Shown here: positions 26,198 to 33,257 of the stretch, one piece after another | How positions within the stretch are numbered: the first letter of the stretch is position 1 | Layout of the letters: every line of letters begins with the position of its first letter | Origin: Candidatus Vogelbacteria bacterium | Lineage (GTDB): Bacteria > Patescibacteriota > Minisyncoccia > Phycocordibacterales > XYD1-FULL-46-19 | DNA: 42,721 nucleotides | Direction of reading: 5' to 3' | Assembly (NCBI GenBank): GCA_903864935.1 | Contig: CAIPHT010000004.1 | Location: forward strand, 1-42,721 | The notes under the pieces: generated by a model | What the model saw: only the letters and a program-made list of their open reading frames with translations | Databases searched by the model: none | What the model was told of the DNA's origin: nothing | Translations under genes and position numbers: made by a program

Positions 26198-26614
26198 ATG
26201 AACAACACAACAAAAATAATCATTGGCGCTGTTCTCATTATTATTATCGCTGGCTTTGGTGGCTACAGGTATGGACAAAGTAGTGTGGCTGGTGGCCGAC
26301 AGAATTTTGGGGCCAGTGGTCCTCAAGGTAATTTTGCTCGCCGTGGTGTAAGCGGCGCGGGGGTTGGTATGGTCGCGGGGAATATTATTAAAAAAGACAG
26401 CCAAAGTTTAACCATTGAGCTTCGCACTGGGGGGTCAAAAATTATTTGGTTTGCCTCTTCGACCGAGATTAGCAAAATGGCCGCCGGGAGCTCAGCTGAC
26501 TTAAGTATTGGCCAGACAGTAACAGTGAACGGAGCAACAAATGCCGACGGTAGCGTTGTCGCTAAGACTATCCAGCTTCGCCCCGTGGGTGCTCGACCAG
26601 CTCCGATGAACTAG
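26198..26614 (+). CDS. Exported DUF5666-like protein
   Basis: N-terminal TM then GNIIKKDSQSLTIELRTGGSKIIWFASSTEISK...DLSIGQTVTVNGATNADGSVVAKTIQLRP. Confidence 0.65.
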   Translation: MNNTTKIIIGAVLIIIIAGFGGYRYGQSSVAGGRQNFGASGPQGNFARRGVSGAGVGMVAGNIIKKDSQSLTIELRTGGSKIIWFASSTEISKMAAGSSADLSIGQTVTVNGATNADGSVVAKTIQLRPVGARPAPMN

Positions 26615-26622
26615 TGGGCGTG

Positions 26623-26649
26623 CACTTCGTAGCCAAAGGCTACGAAGTG
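26623..26649. repeat. Perfect 12-bp inverted repeat (hairpin) with GCTACGAA motif
   Basis: CACTTCGTAGCC-AAA-GGCTACGAAGTG. Confidence 0.8.
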
Positions 26650-26660
26650 GATAACTTTTG

Positions 26661-26689
26661 TTGACAGTTAAATCAAAGTCTGATAAACT
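26661..26689 (+). promoter_or_regulatory. Strong sigma-70-like promoter with no downstream ORF before the next terminator
   Basis: TTGACA (26661-26666) - 17 nt - TAAACT (26684-26689). Confidence 0.75.
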
Positions 26690-26695
26690 CTTAGG

Positions 26696-26803
26696 AAGGT
26701 TAAGGATGTTGACGGTTAGATCGTAAGTGATAACTTTTCAATTTATTGATAGACATCCTTAGCCTTACAAAGAACCCAACCAGCAATGGTGGGGTTTTTT
26801 GTT
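26696..26803 (+). ncRNA. Candidate structured small RNA (~108 nt)
   Basis: Begins ~7 nt after the -10 box; stem AAGGTTAAGGATGT (26696-26709) / ACATCCTTAGCCTT (26753-26766) with one G-U pair; terminator ACCCAACCA-GCAA-TGGTGGGGTTTTTT; no ORF. Confidence 0.6.
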
Positions 26804-26816
26804 TCCCCGCTTCAGC

Positions 26817-26862
26817 CCCGCCAGACCTTGAGAGGCTGCCCAAAGGTCTGGCGGGTTATTAT
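26817..26862 (+). terminator. Hairpin with the same loop motif as the terminator at 26106
   Basis: CCCGCCAGACC-TTGAGAGGCTGCCCAAA-GGTCTGGCGGG then TTATTATTTT. Confidence 0.7.
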
Positions 26863-26905
26863 TTTATGTTATAATAAAAGTATTAATAAATAACCTAATA
26901 AAAAT

Positions 26906-27286
26906 ATGTCAGGATATATTGCAAACATCGAAGACAAGACCGCGGAGAACGAATACTTCCGCGAAGTATTATTCACTGCTCCTCACTCTCAGCTCGTGGT
27001 AATGAGTATTGCTCCCGGCGAAGATATTGGTGAAGAGGTTCACGATCTCGTTGATCAATTCTTGAGAATTGAATCGGGCGAGGGTAAGGCCATTCTTGAT
27101 GGCGAAGAGACCAGTCTTAGCGATGGCTACTGTGTTGTGGTCCCGGCTGGCACCCGTCACAATATTATCAATACCGGTAGCTCGGCGCTTAAACTCTACA
27201 CTATTTATTCTCCAGCCAATCATCCTGATGGCACCATCCATAAGACTAAGGCTGAAGCTTTAGCTGATGAAGATGACCACGTCTAA
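26906..27286 (+). CDS. Cupin domain protein
   Basis: APGEDIGEEVHDLVDQFLRIESGEGKAILDGEE ... VVVPAGTRHNIINTGSSALKLYTIYSPANHPDGTIHKTKAEA. Confidence 0.92.
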   Translation: MSGYIANIEDKTAENEYFREVLFTAPHSQLVVMSIAPGEDIGEEVHDLVDQFLRIESGEGKAILDGEETSLSDGYCVVVPAGTRHNIINTGSSALKLYTIYSPANHPDGTIHKTKAEALADEDDHV

Positions 27287-28544
27287 AAAAATAAAAAATT
27301 TTTTCCACAAACTTGGCCCCGGCTTTATTAGTGGTGCCGCTGATGATGATCCGACGGCGATTGCCACCTATACACAAGCTGGGGCGCAGTTTGGCTATGG
27401 GCAATTATGGACAGCCCTTTTTACTTTCCCCTTCATGGCGGTTATCCAGGAGATGTGCGGGCGCATTGGGTTGGTGACGGGCAAGGGCTTGGCCGGAGTT
27501 ATTAAGAAACACTATTCAGACTGGTTCCTTACCGGGGCGGTTATCCTACTATTGGTGGCGAATACAATAAGTATTGGTGCCGATCTTGGAGCGATGGCGG
27601 CGGCTGGCGAACTTATCTTTAAGACCTCATTTATTTTTTGGCTGATTGGGTTTACTTTTTTTATTTTAATCTTGGAGATTTTCTTATCTTACCGGGTCTA
27701 TTCTCGTTATTTGAAATATCTAACCTTAACTCTTCTGGCTTATCTCGCCGTTGCTATCTTGGTTAATCAGGATTGGGGTGAGGTTATTCGTCATACTCTT
27801 TTCCCGAGTTTTATTTTTTCTGAAGCTTTCTTCTTAAGTCTGATTGCGATTCTAGGGACGAATATTTCACCCTACTTATTCTTCTGGCAAGCGGGAGAAG
27901 AGGTTGAAGAAGAAGTCGCCAATGGCAAACTCAGGATTATGGGTCAGGGTCTACCCAAAATAACAAAAAAAGACGTCTTAGCTTTAAAGCAGGACACAAC
28001 CATTGGGATGCTTTTCTCCAATATAATTATTTTTGCCATTTGTTTGGCGGCCGCTAGTACTTTGGGACGCAACGGCTTCGTCTCTGTCACGACTCCGGTT
28101 GAGGCGGCTAAGGCTTTGGAGCCCTTGGTCGGTTCTTGGGCGAGTGTCTTGTTTGCCCTAGGGATTATTGGGAGTGGCTTGATAGCCGTGCCAGTACTTT
28201 CTGGCTCAGCGTCTTATGCCATTAGTGAGAGTTTCGGTTGGAAGGAGGGTCTCTATCGCAAATTCAATAAAGCGCATGGTTTTTATATTATTATTACTCT
28301 TGCCACTTTAGTGGGAGTCTTGGTTAACTTTTTATCAATCCCACCTTTCCAAATGTTAATTTATGCCTCGGCGATTAATGGATTACTCGCTCCGCCTCTC
28401 CTAATCCTCATCCTCTTCATTGCTAATGATAAAAAGATTATGGGCAAATATACCAACACTTGGCGCTCCAATCTCTTTGGTGTAATTATCATCTTGTTGA
28501 TGCTGGCCGCCGCCGGTTTCTTCCTCTGGCACTTGCCGTTCTAA
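27267..28544 (+). CDS. NRAMP family divalent metal transporter
   Basis: GPGFISGAADDDPTAIATYTQAGAQFGYGQLWTALFTFPFMAVIQEMCGRIGLVTGKGL; ~11 TMs. Start overlaps the cupin gene. Confidence 0.93.
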   Translation: MKMTTSKKIKNFFHKLGPGFISGAADDDPTAIATYTQAGAQFGYGQLWTALFTFPFMAVIQEMCGRIGLVTGKGLAGVIKKHYSDWFLTGAVILLLVANTISIGADLGAMAAAGELIFKTSFIFWLIGFTFFILILEIFLSYRVYSRYLKYLTLTLLAYLAVAILVNQDWGEVIRHTLFPSFIFSEAFFLSLIAILGTNISPYLFFWQAGEEVEEEVANGKLRIMGQGLPKITKKDVLALKQDTTIGMLFSNIIIFAICLAAASTLGRNGFVSVTTPVEAAKALEPLVGSWASVLFALGIIGSGLIAVPVLSGSASYAISESFGWKEGLYRKFNKAHGFYIIITLATLVGVLVNFLSIPPFQMLIYASAINGLLAPPLLILILFIANDKKIMGKYTNTWRSNLFGVIIILLMLAAAGFFLWHLPF

Positions 28545-28652
28545 TTTATTTACTAGGCAAGATAGATATTTTATGGTAAAAATAAAAGAGATCATTCTCG
28601 CTGTTGAGAGTGAGGTTTAGAATTGTCGCGACCAAGGAGAGAGGGTTTGAAA

Positions 28653-28982
28653 ATGAAGATTCCGGCGGGGATTCTGACGAACAAGAAAACGGGGCGTTTC
28701 CATCCAGTTTTCTTCCGGGCTGACCCGAGCGACGGTTGCTTCGGAGAGGACAAGAGACGGTATCGGGCTTTCTCGTATCATCCCGAGGGGTTCTCTGCGA
28801 TGACTGAAGCCGAAGACTGGCTCTCCAAGCAGGACACCGTCCGAGATATGGGTGTTGGCTCCCGGTGGGAGTGGAGGGGAGACATGGGTCCGGCGATAAC
28901 CTACTGGTATCGTCAATCGGAGATTGAGGCTCCCTTGACCACGAGCGATGAGGTTCTCGAACTTAAACCTCAGCTGGCCTGA
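28653..28982 (+). CDS. Hypothetical protein (ORFan)
   Basis: 109 aa (MKIPAGILTNKKTGRFHPVFFRADPSDGCFGEDKRRYRAF...) with SD-like AAGGAGAGAGGG and downstream terminator. Confidence 0.68.
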   Translation: MKIPAGILTNKKTGRFHPVFFRADPSDGCFGEDKRRYRAFSYHPEGFSAMTEAEDWLSKQDTVRDMGVGSRWEWRGDMGPAITYWYRQSEIEAPLTTSDEVLELKPQLA

Positions 28983-29006
28983 CTTCTGTTATTTTTCTTG
29001 TTTTTT

Positions 29007-29045
29007 TTATCCCGTCGCGCGCAAGCGTGGCGGGATTGTTGTTTG
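29007..29045 (+). terminator. Terminator-like hairpin
   Basis: ATCCCGTCGCGC-GCAA-GCGTGGCGGGAT followed by TGTTGTTTGTT. Confidence 0.75.
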
Positions 29046-29203
29046 TTGGGGATATTTGTGTTATACTCTCCCTGCTAGTGAACTCAATCGCTTTCATCTT
29101 TTAATTACTTAGAGTCTGGGCGTCCAGCACAATAAGAGGTGAGATGACCAAGTGATCGTGGGCCACGGTCGTCAAGCTAATTATTTCTTTAGAAAAAAAG
29201 TTA

Positions 29204-29485
29204 ATGAATAACAAATTGTTCGTCGGTAGCCTTCCTTTCCGTCTTACGGAGCAGGAATTTGCCGACCACTTCGCTCAAGCTGGGCAAGTGCTTTCTGCGA
29301 AAATCATCTTAGATAAGGCCACTGGTCGTTCTAAGGGTTTTGGTTTCGTCGAAATGGGTACACCTGAGGAGGCTGAGAAGGCTATCTCGATGTTGAATGG
29401 TAGCGACCTTGGTGGTCGCGCTGTCAGCGTTGATTTTGCCAAGCCTATGGAGCCCCGCGCTCCACGTCAGGGTGGTAGCTATTAA
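29204..29485 (+). CDS. RNA-binding protein with RRM domain
   Basis: KLFVGSLPFRLTEQEFADHFAQAGQVLSAKIILDKATGRSKGFGFVEMGTPEEAEKAISMLNG: RNP2 (LFVGSL) and RNP1 (SKGFGFVEM). Confidence 0.96.
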   Translation: MNNKLFVGSLPFRLTEQEFADHFAQAGQVLSAKIILDKATGRSKGFGFVEMGTPEEAEKAISMLNGSDLGGRAVSVDFAKPMEPRAPRQGGSY

Positions 29486-29580
29486 TCTCTTGCCCGCTAG
29501 GCCTCGGGAAATCTGAGGTCTAGCGGGAACGGGGAACAAAAACAAGAGAGACAGCCGACGCCGGTTGTCTTTTTTGTTTT
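29486..29580 (+). terminator. Two consecutive hairpins, second with T-tract
   Basis: CCCGCTAGGCCTC...GAGGTCTAGCGGG, then GACAGCCGACGCCGGTTGTCTTTTTTG. Confidence 0.75.
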
Positions 29581-29599
29581 TCTGGTTATACTAAGAAAG

Positions 29600-30178
29600 A
29601 TGGAGCCAAAAAGATTATTTATTGCTATCCCGGTAGAGGGGGTCTTGAGAGAGAAGGCTTTGGCTTGGCAGGCCGATCACGTGGGCTGGCCAGTCAATTG
29701 GACCTCTGGTGACGACTTCCATATCACTGTTGTCTCGCCTTGGCTGGAGAGTGATGTTCCTGCGCTCATCTCTAAATTGGACGAGTTTGCTCAATCTATT
29801 ATCGACGGCAAGCTTTCTATAAAATCTTTTGCCATTAGTTTTTTCAAAGTTGTTTTTGGTCCTAATCGTTTCTCACCTCGCTTGATTTGGGCCGAGGGTG
29901 AGCCACCTGTCCCACTTCTTGAATTGAAGAATCGCCTTGAGCAAACTCTCGCTAAGCCAGATAATCGTTTTTATCGTTTGCATCTAACTTTGGCTCGTTT
30001 CTTAGCCTCTGATTTTGGCCCGGCTGGTTTGCCCGATCTCTTTGACCGTGTCGACTGGAGTTCTAATATCAGTAGTTTTGTTTTGTTCGAATCAGTCATG
30101 AAGCCGGAGGGCCCCGAATATACTAAGATCAAAGAATTTTCTTTTGCTAATCAAGAGCAAAATCAGCAAGCCCTCTAG
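29600..30178 (+). CDS. thpR: 2'-5' RNA ligase / RNA 2',3'-cyclic phosphodiesterase family (LigT/ThpR)
   Basis: RLFIAIPV ... DDFHITVVSPW ... FYRLHLTLARF (two HxT motifs). Confidence 0.88.
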   Translation: MEPKRLFIAIPVEGVLREKALAWQADHVGWPVNWTSGDDFHITVVSPWLESDVPALISKLDEFAQSIIDGKLSIKSFAISFFKVVFGPNRFSPRLIWAEGEPPVPLLELKNRLEQTLAKPDNRFYRLHLTLARFLASDFGPAGLPDLFDRVDWSSNISSFVLFESVMKPEGPEYTKIKEFSFANQEQNQQAL

Positions 30179-30243
30179 GGCTTAATTACTCTATATTTTT
30201 AATAGTGTTCTCTTTATAAATTTATTTAATTTAAATTTTAACT

Positions 30244-32067
30244 ATGTGTGGAATTTTTGGTTATGTTGGTAAGAAAGAGGCTCCCGCAATTTTAATCGAT
30301 GGACTTAAGGCGCTCGAATATCGTGGCTACGATTCGGCCGGCCTCTATGTCGCCGGGGCCGGTCTCGTGAAGGCCGTTGGCCAGGTCAAGAATCTTGAAG
30401 CTAAACTTACCCCCGACTTTAAGGGAACTGTTGGTATTGCTCATACCCGTTGGGCCACTCACGGTGTGCCAACTGAGGTCAATGCTCACCCGCATACTGA
30501 TTGCGAGGGCAAAATTTATCTCGCTCACAATGGTATCATTGAGAATTATGGCGAACTCAAAGCAGAGTTAATCGGGAAGGGCCACAAATTTGCTTCGGCT
30601 ACTGACTCTGAAGTTGTGGCGCATTTGCTTGAAGATTTTGTTAAAGCGGGGAGTACTTTTAGCGAAGCTCTCACTAAAACTCTGGCCATGATTCGTGGGA
30701 CTTATGGTCTGGCGATTGTTAACACCTCGGAGCCTGATCGTCTTTATGTCGCGCGCAAGGGGAGTCCGATTGTTCTGGGCATTGGTGAAGGTGAGAATTT
30801 CCTCGCTTCTGATCCTTCAGCGATTGTCCCCCACACCAAGAAAGTTCTTTATTTGAATGATGGCGAATGGGCAATTCTCAAAACTGATAGCTATCAACTT
30901 TTTAGTTTGGCTGGCGAAGAAATCAAGCGCGAGCCAACGGTCATCGAGTGGAGCGTTGAAGAGACGAAGAAGGGTGGTTATGACCATTTCATGTTGAAGG
31001 AGATTATGGAGGGGGACAATGTTATTAAGAATTCCTTCCGTGGGCGTTTGCTTGAAGACTCGCTCGAGATCAAGCTTGATGAACTCAAAGAGGTGGAGGA
31101 GAAACTAAAGGGGATCAAGCGTATCATTATTACTTCTTGTGGCACCGCGCTCTACTCGGGGATGGTGGGCGAATATATGCTCGAAGAATTTGCTAAGATC
31201 CCCGTGGAGATTGAGTATGCCTCCGAGTTTCGTTACCGCTCGCCGATTGTCGAGGCGGGGACCATGGTAATGGCAATTACTCAGTCGGGTGAGACAGCCG
31301 ATACTTTAGCCGCTATTCGCGAGGCCAAGCGTCAGGGCGCGCTCATTGTCTCAATTGTGAACACGGTTGGCTCGACTATTGCTCGTGAGTCTGATGCGGT
31401 TATCTATAATCAAATTGGACCGGAGATTGGTGTGGCTTCGACCAAGGCTTTTATTTCTCAAGTTACTATCTTTTCTCTCCTTACTTTATACCTTGCGAAA
31501 CTGCGTGGAGTAGCGAGCGACGAAGAGACCAAGAAAATGATCAAAGAGATTGTCGCTCTGCCCGAGAAGATCAAATCTATTTTAGAGAGAAGAGAAGAAA
31601 TTAAAGAAGTGGCCACTAAGTATGCCGGCTTCACCGACTTTCTCTTCATGGGTCGCAAGTACACTTTCCCGATTGCCTTCGAAGGTGCGCTTAAGCTCAA
31701 AGAGATTTCTTATGTTCATGCCGAAGGTTATGGGGCCGGGGAGATGAAGCATGGTCCGATTGCCATGATTGATCCCAATTTCCCCACGGTGGCTCTCTGT
31801 CTCTCCGATTCTGTCTACGAGAAAATGATTTCGAATGTTGAGGAGATTAAAGCGCGTAGTGGTAAAGTCTTAGCCATTGCCACCGTTGGCAATGAGACCC
31901 TTAAGACTCTGGCTGACGACATTATTTATGTCCCTGAGACCGTTGAATTCTTAGAATCAATCATTGCCGTTATCCCACTCCAACTCTTCGCTTATTATAT
32001 CGGCATCGGCAAGGGTTATGATGTTGACAAGCCTCGCAACCTTGCGAAGTCGGTAACTGTCGAATAA
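30244..32067 (+). CDS. glmS: Glutamine-fructose-6-phosphate aminotransferase (isomerizing)
   Basis: MCGIFGYVGKKEA...YRGYDSAG ... two SIS domains ... C-terminal DKPRNLAKSVTVE. Confidence 0.98.
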   Translation: MCGIFGYVGKKEAPAILIDGLKALEYRGYDSAGLYVAGAGLVKAVGQVKNLEAKLTPDFKGTVGIAHTRWATHGVPTEVNAHPHTDCEGKIYLAHNGIIENYGELKAELIGKGHKFASATDSEVVAHLLEDFVKAGSTFSEALTKTLAMIRGTYGLAIVNTSEPDRLYVARKGSPIVLGIGEGENFLASDPSAIVPHTKKVLYLNDGEWAILKTDSYQLFSLAGEEIKREPTVIEWSVEETKKGGYDHFMLKEIMEGDNVIKNSFRGRLLEDSLEIKLDELKEVEEKLKGIKRIIITSCGTALYSGMVGEYMLEEFAKIPVEIEYASEFRYRSPIVEAGTMVMAITQSGETADTLAAIREAKRQGALIVSIVNTVGSTIARESDAVIYNQIGPEIGVASTKAFISQVTIFSLLTLYLAKLRGVASDEETKKMIKEIVALPEKIKSILERREEIKEVATKYAGFTDFLFMGRKYTFPIAFEGALKLKEISYVHAEGYGAGEMKHGPIAMIDPNFPTVALCLSDSVYEKMISNVEEIKARSGKVLAIATVGNETLKTLADDIIYVPETVEFLESIIAVIPLQLFAYYIGIGKGYDVDKPRNLAKSVTVE

Positions 32068-32183
32068 AAAGCCCCTTCTTCGCTAAAGCTACGAAGGGCA
32101 AGCTTATTTTGCGAAATCCAACCTGCCCGAAATGCCTTAAGCAGGCGGGCTTCGTAAACCCTAGTAAATAGGGGATTAAATCA

Positions 32184-32228
32184 CCAAAATCCCGCCCTGT
32201 TGACAGGGCGGGATTTTGGGTGTATAAT
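32184..32228 (+). promoter_or_regulatory. 16-bp terminator-like hairpin whose loop begins the -35 box of the next promoter
   Basis: CCAAAATCCCGCCCTG-TTGA-CAGGGCGGGATTTTGG; TTGACA (32200-32205) - 17 nt - TATAAT (32223-32228). Confidence 0.85.
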
Positions 32229-32307
32229 AAAAGATAGAAATGTAGGGGCTTGTCTGCCTCTTGAAATAAGGTTTAAGTAACTCAATTTCTCGGAAAGGAG
32301 AAAAATC
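32223..32307 (+). promoter_or_regulatory. Structured leader, copy D of the TTGAAATA family
   Basis: Stem GGGGC-TTGTCT-GCCTC (32245-32260) followed immediately by TTGAAATA; SD GGAAAGGAG. Confidence 0.72.
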
Positions 32308-32616
32308 ATGGAGACTTTGTTTGGAATAGTCGCCGGGGTTGTCTTATTCGCGTTGTACGACACCGCTCCTGTGCAGAAGGCCTGGCTGTGGTTCCTGTGG
32401 CAACTTAGCCCGAGAATTATCCTGTTCCTCCGCGCGGGATGGGCAGAGAAAATTGGAGAGATCGAAGGGGACATCATGGGCGGCTATCTCTTGATGGGTC
32501 TCACTCCCATCAGCAGCAAAGAAGGTAAGGAGTTTTCAAACACCTTCAGGGAGCTGAAGGTCTACCGCGAAAGGAAACTCGAACACCTCCGCTGGAAGCT
32601 GGAGGTGACACGCTAA
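32308..32616 (+). CDS. Small hypothetical membrane-associated protein (ORFan)
   Basis: 102 aa; N-terminal hydrophobic segment; strong SD; own promoter. Confidence 0.7.
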   Translation: METLFGIVAGVVLFALYDTAPVQKAWLWFLWQLSPRIILFLRAGWAEKIGEIEGDIMGGYLLMGLTPISSKEGKEFSNTFRELKVYRERKLEHLRWKLEVTR

Positions 32617-32621
32617 TCTCA

Positions 32622-32680
32622 ACCCGTCCCGACTTAAGCAGGTCAGAAACCTGCCTAGGTCGAGGGCGGGTTTTCTGATT
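32622..32680 (+). terminator. Terminator-like hairpin
   Basis: ACCCGTCCCGACTTAAGCAGG...CCTGCCTAGGTCGAGGGCGGGTTTTCTG. Confidence 0.65.
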
Positions 32681-32698
32681 CAAAAAATTTACCAATAT

Positions 32699-33086
32699 AA
32701 AATGTTACTCTTTTAGACGGTCGTCAAAAATGGTAACATTTTCAAATCAAAATTTATTAACACCAGTGACGGTCGTCTGAAAGTGTAATATTTTTTGATA
32801 GTAATCTGGAAGCTGTAATTTGGAAGCCGAGCTCCCAAAACGGGGGAGCGTGTGTTGTAATTATAAGCCGGTAACACTCGTGACGGTCGTCAGCAATGTT
32901 ACCTTTTTGCCTGCAAGTTAAAACTTATGCCACTAACGTGAGATTTTTTAGTGCCTGGTTTTTTACTGAACAAAATTTACAATTGTAAAAAATGTTCAGT
33001 GATTTTTGTTTCTAACTATAATCTAACGACCGCATCAAAATAGTTAGTCTTAACAAAATATGGACGGCCGTCTGAGGGATGTTAAG
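32699..33086. repeat. Array of nested palindromes with core GACGG(T/C)CGTC (4 clear copies plus 1 degenerate inverted copy) and additional palindromes
   Basis: Cores at 32716-32725, 32768-32777, 32882-32891, 33063-33072; degenerate AACGACCGCA at 33025-33034; each centred between inverted arms. Confidence 0.85.
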
Positions 33087-33257
33087 AAGAATTTCTCGAG
33101 CTCCCTAGACGAAATTTAGGTGATGTGGTAGAACTGGAGTTAGATTGGGTCTGGTGCCTGATCGTTGAAATCGGACAAAGATGGGCTAGGGCTCGTCTGA
33201 CTCCACAAAAGACTCTTTCTAGGGAAAGAGGGGGCACTCAAGCCCAAAGGAGCGAAG

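Noticed and set aside
29163-29174. CCACGGTCGTCAAG as another core copy
   Set aside because: 9/10 match but the flanks form a different hairpin (GATCGTGG/CCACGGTC) without symmetric arms.
30180-30243. glmS ribozyme upstream of glmS
   Set aside because: Only a short AT-rich gap separates it from the previous gene; too short and no ribozyme-like structure seen.
32699-33086. CRISPR array
   Set aside because: Spacing between cores is irregular (52, 114, 181 nt), the units are palindromes with variable arms, and there are no cas genes.
33121-33257. Sixth TTGAAATA leader (TTGAAATC at 33165) before the 33258 gene
   Set aside because: No hairpin directly abuts the motif and the distance to the ATG (~85 nt) is twice that of the others; left out of the family.
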